From: Pseudomonas sp. FeN3W
GTDB taxonomy: Bacteria > Pseudomonadota > Gammaproteobacteria > Pseudomonadales > Pseudomonadaceae
Assembly: GCA_030263805.2 (NCBI GenBank)
Contig: CP136010.1
Span: forward strand, 3,115,001-3,179,000
DNA: 64,000 bases
Direction of reading: 5' to 3'
Shown piece by piece: positions 35,874-45,890 of the stretch (the first letter of the stretch is position 1; each line of letters begins with the position of its first letter). Below the pieces are notes generated by a model. It was given only the letters and a program-made list of their open reading frames with translations, did not search any database and was not told where the DNA came from. A program made the position numbers and the translations under genes.

Positions 35874-38800
35874 AACTCGACCTGCTCGATTCGCCCTTCG
35901 ACGGTCGCTCGCTGATCGAGGCCAGCGCTGGTACCGGCAAGACCTGGACGCTCACCGCGCTCTACGCCCGTCTGTTGCTGGAACGGCAGTTGTCGGTGGG
36001 GCAGATCCTCGTGGTGACCTACACCACCGCAGCCACCGCCGAGCTGCGCGAGCGCATCCGTGCGCGGCTGGCCGAGTTGCTGGCGGTCTATGAGGGCACG
36101 CCGAGTAGCGACGATTTCCTCAACCGCCTGCATGCCCGCTACCCCGGCGAAGCCTCGCGGCGGCGCCTGTTGCTGGCGGTGCACGGCTTCGACGAGGCGG
36201 CGATCTTCACCATCCATGGCTTCTGCCAGCGTGCCCTGCAGGACGCGGCGTTCGAGGCCGGCGGCGATTTCGACAGCGAGCTGACCGCCGACGACCGCGA
36301 GCTCATCGACGCGTTGCTCGCCGATGCCTGGCGCAGCGAGCTGGCCGATGCCGATCCGGCCTGGGCGCGCTTTCTGGCGAAGAGCCGAATCACCCCTCTG
36401 TGGTTACGCCAACGCCTGCGCAGTCATCTGGGCAAGCCCTATCTGCGCGTCGAGCCGCAGGGTACGCCGGTCGCGGCCGATCTGCGCCCGGTCGAAGCCG
36501 CCTGGCAGCGCGCCGCCGACCTGTGGAAGAGAGCGGGCAGCACCTGGGTCGCCGAGCTGCTGGCCCACGGCGGCCTCAGTCAGAGCACACACAAGAGCAT
36601 CAAGTTTGCGCCCTGGCAGGCGGAACTCGACGCCTATTTCGCCGATCCGGCGGTGATGTTCGAGCTGCCCGAGGGCGCGGCGAAGTTCGGTGTCCGTGCG
36701 CTGAGCAAGGCCTGCAAGAAGGGTCATGACGCGCCTGTCTGCGAACTGGCTCATGCGCTGGATGAGCTGGCAGATCAGGTGGCCGAGGCACTGCCGGCCG
36801 GCAAGCAGCGGCTGATCGCGCTGCAGGTCGCGCTGCTGGAGCGGCTCAATCGCGAGCTGCCGGAGCGCAAGGCGACGCAGCGGCTGCTGGCCTTCGACGA
36901 TTTGCTCAATCGTCTGGATCAGGCACTGCAAGGGCCGGTTGGCGAGGACCTGGCGGCCTCGCTGCGCGCCACCTATCCGCTGGCGCTGATCGACGAATTC
37001 CAGGACACCGACCCGATTCAGTACGCCATCTTCGACCGCATCTATGCCAAGGGGGGCGAGGCCTCGCTGTGTTTCGTCGGCGATCCCAAGCAGGCGATCT
37101 ATGCCTTCCGCGGCGCGGACCTGGCGACTTACATGACCGCCAAGCAGCAGGCTGATCGCGAGCCTTTCAACCTGCCGACCAACTACCGCTCGACGCCTGA
37201 GCTGATCGCCGCGCTGAACCAGCTGTTCGACCATCCGCAGCCGTTCGCTCAACCAGACCTGCGTTATCCAGCGGTCGGCGCGGCCGACAAGCCGCGTGCC
37301 AGCCTTCGTCTGGTGGAGGAGCGCGAGGCTGCGCCGCTGTCGCTGGTCTGGCTTGGCGACGACCCGCTGAGCAAGGGCGAGGCCGCGCCGCTGGCGGCGA
37401 GCGACACCGCCCGGCGTATCGCCTTGCAACTGGCGGGCGCCGCCGAGGGCCGCGCCGGTTTCGACAAGAACGGTGTGTTCACCCCGCTCAAGGGCGGCGA
37501 TATCGCCGTGCTGGTGGCCAATCACCGTCAGGCCGGGATGATCGCCGAGGAGCTGGCGGCGCGCGGTGTGCCCAGTGTCCGCCGTGGCCGCGACAGCGTC
37601 TGGCGCAGCGAGGAGGCGGGTGAGCTGGCCGCGGTGCTCGCCGCCTATGCCGAACCCGGTCGCGAAGGGCTGCTGCGCTACGCACTGGCCACGCGTCTGC
37701 TGGGCCGCAGTGCCGCCGATCTCGCCCGCTGCCAGGACGACCAGCAGCAGTGGGACGCCGAGCGCGAAGCCGCCGAGCGCTATCACCAGCTCTGGCAGCA
37801 GCAGGGCTTCATGCGCGTGTTTCGTGCCTGGCTCGATGAGCAGGCGGTGGCCGAACGGCTGCTGGCGCGGGTCGATGGCGAGCGCCGGCTGACCAACCTC
37901 TTGCACCTGGGCGAACTGTTGCAGGCCGAAAGCCTGCTGCGCCCGGGGCTGGAGCCGCTGCTGGCCTGGTTCAACACCCAGCGCGGCAGCGAAGGCGCCG
38001 GCGAGGAAGCCCTGCTGCGTCTGGAAAGCGATGCCGAGCGGGTACAGATCGTCACCATCCACACCAGCAAGGGGCTGGAATACCCGCTGGTGTTCTGTCC
38101 CTTCCTCTGGGACGGCAAGCTGCTCGGCAACAATCGCGACAGTGCCCGCTGCCACGATGCGAACGGCCAACCGTTGCTGGATCTCGGCAGCGATGCGCTG
38201 GGGGACAACCTCGAACGCGCCCGTCAGGAGGTGTTCGCCGAACAGCTACGGCTGGCCTACGTCGCCCTGACCCGCGCGCGTGATCGACTCTGGCTGCACT
38301 GGGGGCCGGTGAGCCTGCCCAAGGCGAAGAAGGATGGCAGCCTGCCCGACGAGGGCCTGCACAGCTGCGCCCTGGCTTGGCTGCTGCACGGCCGCGATCT
38401 CCCCGGCGAGCAACCGCTGAGCGAGCTGGGCCGGCATCTGGCCGACCTCGACGGCGGCAGCCTGCGCCTGGCCATCGAACGTCTGGTGGAAGGGAGCGAC
38501 GGCCATATGGCCTGCCTGCCGCTGCAGTCGCGTGAAGCCAGTGCCCAAGGGCCGGGCCGGGCGGCGGCGCCTGAGCAGCTGTCGCAGCTCAATCGCAGCC
38601 TGCACAGCGCCTGGCGCATCGGCAGCTTTTCCGGGCTTGCCGCCGGTATGCACATGGAGGCGCCGGACCGCGACGCCCTGTCGATGCCCGATGCCGGCGA
38701 GCCGGGCAGCGGCTTCTTCGCCTTTCCCCGTGGCGCAAGGGCCGGTACTTGCCTGCATGCCATTCTCGAAGACTGGGCACGCGGCAAGGGCGAGCTGGCA

Positions 38801-39418
38801 GAACTGGTCGATCCGGCATTGCAGGCCTACGGCCTGCCGCTGGAGTGGAAGGACATCGCCACCGACCAGCTGCAAAAGGTGCTGGAAACCGATATGGACG
38901 GGGCCGGCCTGACCCTCGCCGCCTTGCAGTCGGCCAGACGCCTGCCGGAACTGGGCTTCACCTTTCCGGTGCGGGATCTGGATGTGGCGCGGCTGCGCAG
39001 CTTGCTGACCGACCCGGCCAACGGTCTCGCCGAACCGTTGCGCGATGCGGCGGCGCGGCTGGAATTCGACAGCCTCAAGGGCTTTCTCAAGGGCTTTATC
39101 GACCTGACCTTCGAGCACGATGGCCGCTGGTACATCGCCGACTACAAGTCCAACTGGCTCGGCCCGGACGCCAGCTACTACGGCGGCGAACGACTGCTGC
39201 AGGCGCTTGCCGGCGAGCACTACTACCTGCAATACCTGATCTATCTGGTGGCGCTGCGCCGCTTTCTGCGTCAGCGCCTGGCGGATTTCCGCGACGAGCA
39301 GCTGGGCGGCGCCTTCTACCTGTTTCTGCGCGGTATGCCCGAAGCCGGCGTCTATTTTGCGCGGCCGGACGATGCGCTGCTCGATGCGCTGGATCGACTG
39401 TTCGAGGAGGGGCGCTGA
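35870..39418 (+). CDS. recB: exodeoxyribonuclease V beta subunit RecB (helicase and nuclease)
   Basis: A 1182-residue SF1A 3'-5' helicase with a C-terminal nuclease. Visible parts: Walker A ASAGTGKTWTL (residues about 19-29), motif II LIDEFQDTDPIQYAIF (about 374-390), FVGDPKQAIYAFRGAD, the motif VQIVTIHTSKGLEYPLVFCP, VALTRARDRLWLHW, and the PD-(D/E)XK nuclease core with YIADYKSNWLG near residue 1088, containing the catalytic D and K. Overlaps recC by 4 bases, so production is probably coupled. Length is typical. Confidence 0.95.
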   Translation: MKLDLLDSPFDGRSLIEASAGTGKTWTLTALYARLLLERQLSVGQILVVTYTTAATAELRERIRARLAELLAVYEGTPSSDDFLNRLHARYPGEASRRRLLLAVHGFDEAAIFTIHGFCQRALQDAAFEAGGDFDSELTADDRELIDALLADAWRSELADADPAWARFLAKSRITPLWLRQRLRSHLGKPYLRVEPQGTPVAADLRPVEAAWQRAADLWKRAGSTWVAELLAHGGLSQSTHKSIKFAPWQAELDAYFADPAVMFELPEGAAKFGVRALSKACKKGHDAPVCELAHALDELADQVAEALPAGKQRLIALQVALLERLNRELPERKATQRLLAFDDLLNRLDQALQGPVGEDLAASLRATYPLALIDEFQDTDPIQYAIFDRIYAKGGEASLCFVGDPKQAIYAFRGADLATYMTAKQQADREPFNLPTNYRSTPELIAALNQLFDHPQPFAQPDLRYPAVGAADKPRASLRLVEEREAAPLSLVWLGDDPLSKGEAAPLAASDTARRIALQLAGAAEGRAGFDKNGVFTPLKGGDIAVLVANHRQAGMIAEELAARGVPSVRRGRDSVWRSEEAGELAAVLAAYAEPGREGLLRYALATRLLGRSAADLARCQDDQQQWDAEREAAERYHQLWQQQGFMRVFRAWLDEQAVAERLLARVDGERRLTNLLHLGELLQAESLLRPGLEPLLAWFNTQRGSEGAGEEALLRLESDAERVQIVTIHTSKGLEYPLVFCPFLWDGKLLGNNRDSARCHDANGQPLLDLGSDALGDNLERARQEVFAEQLRLAYVALTRARDRLWLHWGPVSLPKAKKDGSLPDEGLHSCALAWLLHGRDLPGEQPLSELGRHLADLDGGSLRLAIERLVEGSDGHMACLPLQSREASAQGPGRAAAPEQLSQLNRSLHSAWRIGSFSGLAAGMHMEAPDRDALSMPDAGEPGSGFFAFPRGARAGTCLHAILEDWARGKGELAELVDPALQAYGLPLEWKDIATDQLQKVLETDMDGAGLTLAALQSARRLPELGFTFPVRDLDVARLRSLLTDPANGLAEPLRDAAARLEFDSLKGFLKGFIDLTFEHDGRWYIADYKSNWLGPDASYYGGERLLQALAGEHYYLQYLIYLVALRRFLRQRLADFRDEQLGGAFYLFLRGMPEAGVYFARPDDALLDALDRLFEEGR

Positions 39419-39488
39419 TGGTGCGCTTTGGCGGCCTTGACCGGGAATGTGGGCGTGGCAGCGCCTTCCTGCCTATCCGGAGCGACAT

Positions 39489-41336
39489 ATGACCCTTGCC
39501 GATCTACCCCTCGGCCCGCTGGAGCGCGCCTTCGTCGCCAGCCTGCAACGCCTGGAACCGCAGGCTCCCGAAGCGGTGCTGCTCGCCGCCGCGCTGTGCT
39601 GCGAGGCGCTGGCGTCGGGTGACGTCTGCCTGCCGCTGGAGCGCCTGGCTGGCAGGCGGCCCTGGCCCGAGGTCGATCTCAGCATGCCGGCGCTGCCCGT
39701 CTGGCGCGCTCAGCTCGAAGCCTCTTCGCTGGTCGCTGCGCCAGACGACTACGCGCCGCTGACCCTGGTCGGCAACCGGCTCTATCTGGCCCGTTACCAG
39801 GCCTACGAAGAGCAGCTGGCCGAACAGCTGCTGACTCGCGCGGCGGACGCACCGGATGTCGATGAAACTCGGCTGAGCGACAGCCTGGCGCGGCTGTTCG
39901 CCTTCAATCAGCAAAGCCCGGATTGGCAGCGGTTGGCTGCGGCGCAGGCGGTGCGCCGGCGCCTGGCGGTGATCTCCGGCGGTCCCGGCACCGGCAAGAC
40001 CACCACCGTCGTCCGCCTGCTGGCCGCGCTGCTGGAGCAGCCGGGCGGCGAACGCCTGGCCATCGGCCTCGCCGCACCCACCGGCAAGGCCGCGGCACGC
40101 ATGGCCGAAGCGATCCGCAACGCCAAGGCCGAGCTGCCGGTCAGCGATGCCGTCAAGCAAGCCCTGCCAGACGAGGCGCGCACCCTGCACCGTCTGCTCG
40201 GCAGCCGCGGCGACAGCCCGCAGGTGCGCCACGACGCAGCCAACCCGCTGGCGCTGGATGTGCTGGTGGTGGACGAGGCGTCGATGGTCGACCTGGCGCT
40301 GATGGCCAAACTGGTCACCGCGCTGCCACCCAAGGCAAGGCTGATCCTGCTCGGCGACAAGGACCAGCTGGCTGCCGTGGAAGCCGGTGCGGTGTTCGCC
40401 GAGCTCTGTGAAGGCCGCGGCTTCGATAGTCAGGCCGCGTCCGATCTGCAACGCATTACCGGCCAGAACGTCCCCATCGAAACGCCGCGCTCGCGGCTCG
40501 GCGATGCGGTGGTGCTGCTCACCCACAGCCATCGCTTCGCCGGCGACAGCGGCATCGGCGAGCTGGCGCGGCGAATCAATGGCGGCGATGCCAAGGGCAC
40601 GGTCGCGCGGCTGCAGGAAGGGCGCGCGGACCTGGCCTGGAATGACACGCCCAGCCCCGCGACGCTGATCGAGCGACTGGAGCAGGGCTATTCGCCCTAT
40701 CTGCAGGCCGCACGGCAGGCCGATCCATCCGCCGCGTTCGAAGCCTTCAACGGCTTCCGTGCGCTGACCGCCCAGCGCGAGGGCGCCTTTGGCGTCACCG
40801 GCATCAACGAGGCGCTGGAGGCCCGTTTCAAACGCCGACTCGGCGTGCCGGCGCGCGAACGCTGGTATCCCGGGCGCGCGGTGATGGTCCGGCAGAACGA
40901 CTACGCTCTCGGCCTGTTCAACGGCGATATCGGCCTGTGTCTGAAAACCGAGCAGGGGTTGCGGGTGTTCTTCGAGGGCGACGAGGGTTATCGCGGCTTC
41001 GCCCCGGCACGGTTGCCGAGTCATGACAGCGCCTTCGCCATGACCGTGCACAAGAGCCAGGGCTCGGAATTTGCCGAAGTGCTGCTGGCGCTGCCCGAGC
41101 AGCCCAGCCCGCTGCTGACACGCTCGCTGTTCTACACCGGCATCACCCGCGCCAAGCGCAAGGTTGAGATCTGGGCGCTGCCGGCGCGGCTGGCCGAGGC
41201 GGTCATCACCCGTGCCGAGCGCGCTGCAGGTTTGGCCGAACGGCTGGCGCTGCATGAGGACAGCAGCGGAGGCGCCGAGGCGTTACCCAGCGCCAAGTCG
41301 GCTGAGGCTGGAGGCGATCAGCTCAGCCTGTTCTGA
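39489..41336 (+). CDS. recD: exodeoxyribonuclease V alpha subunit RecD
   Basis: A 615-residue SF1B 5'-3' helicase completing RecBCD. Walker A ISGGPGTGKTTTVVRLLAAL lies at about residues 174-193, Walker B VLVVDEASMVDLAL follows near 260, then LILLGDKDQLAAVEAGAVF, and the terminal motifs AFAMTVHKSQGSEF and FYTGITRAKRKVEI. The start at 39489 is preferred because CCGGAG precedes it and MTLADLPLGPLERAF is a normal RecD beginning. It begins 70 bases after recB, so the operon order is recC-recB-recD. Confidence 0.95.
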   Translation: MTLADLPLGPLERAFVASLQRLEPQAPEAVLLAAALCCEALASGDVCLPLERLAGRRPWPEVDLSMPALPVWRAQLEASSLVAAPDDYAPLTLVGNRLYLARYQAYEEQLAEQLLTRAADAPDVDETRLSDSLARLFAFNQQSPDWQRLAAAQAVRRRLAVISGGPGTGKTTTVVRLLAALLEQPGGERLAIGLAAPTGKAAARMAEAIRNAKAELPVSDAVKQALPDEARTLHRLLGSRGDSPQVRHDAANPLALDVLVVDEASMVDLALMAKLVTALPPKARLILLGDKDQLAAVEAGAVFAELCEGRGFDSQAASDLQRITGQNVPIETPRSRLGDAVVLLTHSHRFAGDSGIGELARRINGGDAKGTVARLQEGRADLAWNDTPSPATLIERLEQGYSPYLQAARQADPSAAFEAFNGFRALTAQREGAFGVTGINEALEARFKRRLGVPARERWYPGRAVMVRQNDYALGLFNGDIGLCLKTEQGLRVFFEGDEGYRGFAPARLPSHDSAFAMTVHKSQGSEFAEVLLALPEQPSPLLTRSLFYTGITRAKRKVEIWALPARLAEAVITRAERAAGLAERLALHEDSSGGAEALPSAKSAEAGGDQLSLF

Positions 41337-41465
41337 GCGTGCACTGCTGCTCGAAGCCGGCACGTTCGCGGCGCATCGCCACCTGTTTCGTGAAGCGGTT
41401 GTGCGTATGGCGCTCGGAATTCTGTTCCGATGCGCTTTCGCCAAAAGCCGACACCGGGACTTGCG

Positions 41466-41909
41466 ATGAGAACTTTCTTTCTACTGCTATGGGGCGCGCT
41501 CAGCCTGATCATCAGCACCGCGGCGCTGCGTGAGCTCTGGCTCGCGCCCTCCGTGGCCAGCGGTTTTGTCCTGCTGCTGGTGGTCTATTACATCGTCTGC
41601 TTCTTCCAGCTCATTCGGGCCGCCTACCTGCCATGGGGCCTGCTGGGTGCGTACCGGCGCAGCGGCTACTGGCTGTGCCTGATCCTGCTGCCGCTGACGC
41701 TGATCCCGCTGCACGCCGCCTACCAGATCTGGGAGCAGGGCGGTTACGTGGCAGTCGAGGCCTCGTTGCACACCGAATGGCTGCACCTGCTGCTCGGTTG
41801 GCTGCAGGACGCCCTCGGTTATCTCGGCCCGCTGCTGGTGCTTGGCGCGCTGGGTGTCGGCATGGCGCTGATGCTGCTGCGTCTGCTGCGTGGGCAGGTC
41901 GCGCGCTGA
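41466..41909 (+). CDS. small inner-membrane protein of unknown function
   Basis: A 147-residue protein with four hydrophobic segments (about 2-20, 29-52, 60-82, 105-139). I do not recognise a named family. The start at 41466 removes a 12-residue polar extension that would precede the first TM segment, and follows 129 bases after recD; it may be read from the recBCD transcript. It is tail-to-tail with the AEC transporter gene, with no gap between the stops. Confidence 0.65.
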   Translation: MRTFFLLLWGALSLIISTAALRELWLAPSVASGFVLLLVVYYIVCFFQLIRAAYLPWGLLGAYRRSGYWLCLILLPLTLIPLHAAYQIWEQGGYVAVEASLHTEWLHLLLGWLQDALGYLGPLLVLGALGVGMALMLLRLLRGQVAR

Positions 41910-42818
41910 TCAGCCGTTGAGCAGGGTCAGCACCAGCGGCAGGCTGGCGGCCGCGAGCAGGGTCTGCAAGGTGATGATGCCGGCCATCAGATGACTGTCG
42001 CCGCCGAGCTGGCGGGTGAGCACGTAAGCGGTGGGCGCGGTGGGCAGGGCGAAGAACAGCACCAGGATGGTGGTTTCCATATCGGGCAGGCCGAGCACCA
42101 TCGCCACACCGTAGGCCAGCAGCGGCACGGCCAGCAGGCGCACCGCGCTGTTCCAGCCCAGCGCCGGGATTTCTCCGCCCAGCTCCTGCGGCTTGAGCGC
42201 CGCGCCGACGCAGAGCAGACCCAGCGGCAGGCTGGCGGCGGCCAGCAGGCTCAGCAGGCGGTCGGTGCCGCCGGGCAGGCCCAGGCCCGACAGATTGACC
42301 AGCGCACCGGCGACACAGGCGAGAATCAACGGGTTCTTCGCGATGGGCAGCAGCAGGCCGCGTACGCTGACGCCGCGCTCGGCGGTCAGCGCCCACACCG
42401 ACATGACGTTCACCGTCGGCACCATCAGTGCCAGCATCAGCGCGGCCAGCGCCAGACCTTCCTTGCCGAACAGGCTGCCCACCGCGGCCAGGCCGAGGTA
42501 CGTGTTGAAGCGCAGCACGCCTTGGGTGATGGCACCGAAGCGGCCGGCAGACCAGCCGCGCAAGCGCTTGGCGATCAGCAGCCCAATCCAGGCCAGACCC
42601 AGGCCGAGCATCACCGCGGCCGCCAGGCGCGGCAACGCCGGGTTATCCAGCGGCGCGGTCGCCAGGCTGCTGAACAGCAGGGCGGGGAAGAGGATGAAGT
42701 AGTTGATGCGTTCGGCACCGGGCCAGAACTCGGCACTGGGAAAGGCACGCAGGCGCAGGAAATAACCGGCGACGATAAGGGCGAACAGGGGCCAGAGGGC
42801 GAGCAGCAGGGCAGTCAC
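41910..42818 (-). CDS. AEC (auxin efflux carrier) family transporter
   Basis: About 302 residues with ten predicted TM segments in two inverted halves, as in the AEC/BASS-like fold: LWPLFALIVAGYFLRLR at the N-terminus, NYFILFPALLFSSLA, and VLFFALPTAPTAYVLTRQLGGD near the C-terminus. Bacterial members export or import organic acids and similar anions; the substrate is not predictable here. The start is uncertain: no ATG is in frame, so I use GTG at 42818, with TTG at 42875 as the alternative giving 19 extra polar residues. Confidence 0.82.
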   Translation of the reverse strand: MTALLLALWPLFALIVAGYFLRLRAFPSAEFWPGAERINYFILFPALLFSSLATAPLDNPALPRLAAAVMLGLGLAWIGLLIAKRLRGWSAGRFGAITQGVLRFNTYLGLAAVGSLFGKEGLALAALMLALMVPTVNVMSVWALTAERGVSVRGLLLPIAKNPLILACVAGALVNLSGLGLPGGTDRLLSLLAAASLPLGLLCVGAALKPQELGGEIPALGWNSAVRLLAVPLLAYGVAMVLGLPDMETTILVLFFALPTAPTAYVLTRQLGGDSHLMAGIITLQTLLAAASLPLVLTLLNG

Positions 42819-42985
42819 GGATACATCCAGCAGTGCATGTAGCGCGATCTTCGATGCTGCCTTCCTCCAGTGCAACCCTCATCTTTTGAGCCGGCCCGGA
42901 GAAGAGCGGTGCGACGTCGGTCGGGCGATTGCCTGCTGTGTGGTGGCTTGGTGATATCATTGCGCCTCGAACCTACGAGCTTCCG

Positions 42986-44200
42986 ATGCGTCACATACCC
43001 ACCCAGGCCTCTACCGAGGACTTTCGCGATACGCCTTATGGCCGGCAGCTGCATGGCGGATTCCGTCTGCTGCGCTTTGCGCCGGAGCTGGAACGGGAGT
43101 TTCGGCGTTATCTGGATCGTCATGCTCGCCTATCGCAGCGCCTCGCTGCCCTGCTGCTGATCTTCGCGGTCAGCGGTTATCTGTATTGCGAACACCGGTT
43201 GTTCGATCTCGAAGATACCGGTTGGCTGACGACGTTGACGCTGCTGCGGCTCCTGCAGATTCTGCCGGGCATCGTCGTGCTGGTGCTGTCCTTCTACAGC
43301 CGCAGGTTTCGCGCGCAGGCCAATCGCATCTTTCCGGTGCTGCTGGTGATGGTCGGCATGCTCGCCGCGCTGATCGACATCCGCTTCGAAACGCTCGATA
43401 CGGAGCTGAACTTCCGTTACGGCGCCGGGCTACTGATCGTCGCGTCGTTCTTCTTTCTCGGCGTGACCTTCTGGTGGGCGCTGCTGTGCGCGGTGCTGAT
43501 CGTGCTGGCCGACGTGTTCATGGCCAGCCTGATCCTCTCGGCCGAGCAGATGCCGGAACACTGGATCGCCGTCAGCTACTACCTGCTGTTGCTGATCATC
43601 GGCGCGATCAGCCGCTATGTTCACGAGTACTCGCAGCGCGACCAGTTCCTCACCCGTCAGCTGCTGGGCTGGGTCGCCGAGCACGATGCGCTCAGCGGTC
43701 TGGCCAACCGGCGCAGCCATGATCGCGCGCTACCGCAGCGGATCGCCCAGGCTCGTCGAGACCGGCGCCCGCTGAGCCTGCTGCTGCTCGATCTGGATGA
43801 TTTCAAGGCCTATAACGACACCTTCGGCCATCCGGCCGGCGATGCGCTGATCCGCACCTTCGGCGAACTGCTCGCCGGCTATGCGCGGCGACCGCTGGAC
43901 GAGGCGGCACGGGTTGGCGGCGAGGAGTTCGCGCTGCTGCTGTACAACTGCGACAACGCCGCGGCACAGCGCATCGCCCGTCAGCTGATCACCGCGCTGG
44001 CCGCGCTGGATATCAGGCATCCGCATGATCCGGCGGCGCGGGTGGGGGTCAGCATCGGCATCGCCACGTTGCAGGACGGCCAGCAGGCCGAACAGCTCTA
44101 TCACTGCGCCGACACGGCTCTGTATCAGGCCAAGAGTGGTGGCAAGAATCGCTTCGCCGTCGCGGCCGGGCAACTGCGGCCCGCGCTACAGCCACATTAA
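42986..44200 (+). CDS. membrane-anchored diguanylate cyclase
   Basis: A 404-residue protein with a polar N-terminus (about 1-48), about six TM segments (about 50-215, of the MASE type though I cannot assign a named MASE class), and a C-terminal GGDEF domain (about 235-395). The active site is GGEEF at 311-315 and the RxxD inhibitory site (RPLD) precedes it by five residues, so the protein should make cyclic di-GMP with product feedback. The start at 42986 is preferred over 42929. It is convergent with the thioesterase gene, 8 bases apart. Confidence 0.86.
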   Translation: MRHIPTQASTEDFRDTPYGRQLHGGFRLLRFAPELEREFRRYLDRHARLSQRLAALLLIFAVSGYLYCEHRLFDLEDTGWLTTLTLLRLLQILPGIVVLVLSFYSRRFRAQANRIFPVLLVMVGMLAALIDIRFETLDTELNFRYGAGLLIVASFFFLGVTFWWALLCAVLIVLADVFMASLILSAEQMPEHWIAVSYYLLLLIIGAISRYVHEYSQRDQFLTRQLLGWVAEHDALSGLANRRSHDRALPQRIAQARRDRRPLSLLLLDLDDFKAYNDTFGHPAGDALIRTFGELLAGYARRPLDEAARVGGEEFALLLYNCDNAAAQRIARQLITALAALDIRHPHDPAARVGVSIGIATLQDGQQAEQLYHCADTALYQAKSGGKNRFAVAAGQLRPALQPH

Positions 44201-44208
44201 TCGGTGGC

Positions 44209-44610
44209 TTAGCGGCGCGGTGGCACCGAGCGGGTGCGGCCGCTGCCGTCGATGGCGACGAAGACGAACACCGCTTCGGTGACCTTGCGCCACTCGCTGG
44301 ACAGCGGGTCGTCGCTCCAGACTTCCACCAGCATGCGAATCGAGCTGCGCCCGACTTCCAGCGTCTGGGTATAGAAGGACAGCTGCGCGCCCACCGCTAC
44401 CGGGACCATGAACGCCATACGATCGATGGAGACCGTGGCGACACGACCAGCGGCCACGCGGCTGGCCATCGCGGTGCCGGCCAGATCCATCTGCGACACC
44501 AGCCAACCGCCGTAGATATCGCCGAAACCATTGGTTTCCCGCGGCAATGCGGTGAGCTGCAGGGCCAGGTCGCCCTGGGGGATTGGATCTTCCTGTTCGT
44601 ATTCTTTCAT
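44209..44610 (-). CDS. YciA-type acyl-CoA thioesterase
   Basis: A 133-residue hotdog-fold enzyme that hydrolyses acyl-CoA to free acid and CoA. The active-site region GDIYGGWLVSQMDLAGTAMAS (about 29-49) carries the conserved Gly-Gly and catalytic Asp of the acyl-CoA hydrolase group; TVSIDRMAFMVPVAVG forms the central strand. The start at 44610 (MKEYEQEDP) removes 37 residues of poor coding quality upstream. Chain-length preference is unknown. Divergent from pstS, with 223 bases between them. Confidence 0.85.
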   Translation of the reverse strand: MKEYEQEDPIPQGDLALQLTALPRETNGFGDIYGGWLVSQMDLAGTAMASRVAAGRVATVSIDRMAFMVPVAVGAQLSFYTQTLEVGRSSIRMLVEVWSDDPLSSEWRKVTEAVFVFVAIDGSGRTRSVPPRR

Positions 44611-44730
44611 TCGGTCGGACTCGCGGCGCGTTGTTGTTCTGGCGCGAAATGCCCGCTCTGGCACGGGCGACGGCGCCGAGTATAGCGGCTGTGTTGCGCT
44701 ACAGCGACCGAACCAGGTCAACGGTGCGCT

Positions 44731-44748
44731 TGGTAATCAGATTGTCAC
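44731..44748 (+). promoter_or_regulatory. Pho box upstream of pstS
   Basis: TGGTAAT-CAGA-TTGTCAC matches the PhoB consensus CTGTNAT-N4-CTGTCAC at 5 of 7 and 6 of 7 positions with exact 11-base spacing. It lies 85 bases before the pstS start, a normal distance. PhoB activation under phosphate limitation is expected. Confidence 0.65.
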
Positions 44749-44833
44749 ACTTGCTTCATAGAGTGTTCATACGGCCTGCAGATACTGGCCCCCGTTCCAA
44801 CACACTCGAGCACACACCTGCTAGGAGCAAGGT

Positions 44834-45799
44834 ATGAAACTGAATCGTTTGATGGCGGCCCTGACCTTTGTAGCCGCTGGCGTTGGCGCCGCGAGCGCGG
44901 TCGCTGCTGTGGACCCGGCGCTGCCGAGCTACCAGAAGACCTCCGGTGTTTCCGGCAACCTGTCCAGCGTTGGTTCCGACTCTCTGGCCAACCTGATGAC
45001 CCTGTGGGCCGAAGAGTTCAAGCGCAGCTATCCGAACGTCAACATTCAGATCCAGGCTGCCGGCTCCTCCACCGCGCCGCCCGCTCTGACCGAAGGCACC
45101 TCCAACATGGGCCCGATGAGCCGCCCGATGAAGGACAACGAGATCCAGGCCTTCGAAGAGAAGTACGGCTACAAGCCGACTGCCGTTCCGGTGGCCATCG
45201 ACGCCCTGGCGGTATTCGTGCACAAGGACAATCCGATCAAGTCGCTGGACATCGAGCAGGTCGACGCGATCTTCTCCAGCACCCGCCTGTGCGGTGGCGA
45301 GAAGGACATCAAGACCTGGGGCGACCTGGGCATGACCGGCGAGTGGGCGGCCAAGCCGATCCAGCTGTTCGGTCGTAACTCGGTATCCGGCACCTACGGG
45401 TACTTCAAGGAAGAAGCCCTGTGCAAGGGTGACTTCAAGTCTAACGTCAACGAACAGCCGGGTTCGGCTTCCGTAGTGCAGTCGATCTCCAGCACCCTGA
45501 ATGCCATCGGTTACTCGGGCATCGGCTACAAGACCTCCAGCGTCCGTGCCGTGCCGCTGTCCAAGGGTGGCGAGGCTTTCGAGGCCAACGAAGAGAACGC
45601 ACTGGCTGGCAAGTTCCCGCTGGCGCGCTTCTTCTACGTCTACGTCAACAAGGCGCCGAACAAGCCGCTGAGCCCGATCGATGCCGAGTTCCTCAAGCTG
45701 GTGCTCTCCAAGCAGGGCCAGGAAGTGGTGGTCAAGGATGGCTACATCCCGCTGCCGAAGAAGGTGGTCGACAAGACCATGCAGGAGCTGGGTCTGTAA
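44834..45799 (+). CDS. pstS: phosphate ABC transporter substrate-binding protein PstS
   Basis: A 321-residue periplasmic phosphate-binding protein with a signal peptide (about 1-24, cleavage near AVAA-V). Phosphate-contact motifs are visible: SVGSDSLANLM, QAAGSSTAPPALTEGTSNMGPMSR and FGRNSVSGTYGYF. It feeds PstC/PstA. AGGAGCAAGGT forms the ribosome site. Codon use is highly biased, consistent with strong expression when induced. Two tandem hairpins follow before pstC, likely letting PstS be made in excess. Confidence 0.96.
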   Translation: MKLNRLMAALTFVAAGVGAASAVAAVDPALPSYQKTSGVSGNLSSVGSDSLANLMTLWAEEFKRSYPNVNIQIQAAGSSTAPPALTEGTSNMGPMSRPMKDNEIQAFEEKYGYKPTAVPVAIDALAVFVHKDNPIKSLDIEQVDAIFSSTRLCGGEKDIKTWGDLGMTGEWAAKPIQLFGRNSVSGTYGYFKEEALCKGDFKSNVNEQPGSASVVQSISSTLNAIGYSGIGYKTSSVRAVPLSKGGEAFEANEENALAGKFPLARFFYVYVNKAPNKPLSPIDAEFLKLVLSKQGQEVVVKDGYIPLPKKVVDKTMQELGL

Positions 45800-45811
45800 G
45801 ACCCGCGTGAC

Positions 45812-45873
45812 GGCCGGCGACATAGCGCGCCGGCCATGCGCAGATGCCCGCCACGCGAGACGCGCTGGCGGGC
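45812..45873 (+). other. two tandem hairpins between pstS and pstC
   Basis: GGCCGGCG/CGCCGGCC (45812-45819 with 45828-45835) and GCCCGCCA/TGGCGGGC (45846-45853 with 45866-45873) are perfect 8-base stems. Neither has a T-run, so they are more likely barriers that stabilise the pstS message than full terminators. Confidence 0.7.
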
Positions 45874-45890
45874 TTCGGCGCGTCACCTGG

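Noticed and set aside
42986..44200. Degenerate (inactive) GGDEF domain
   Set aside because: The active-site loop reads GGEEF, an accepted active variant, and the RxxD site is present.
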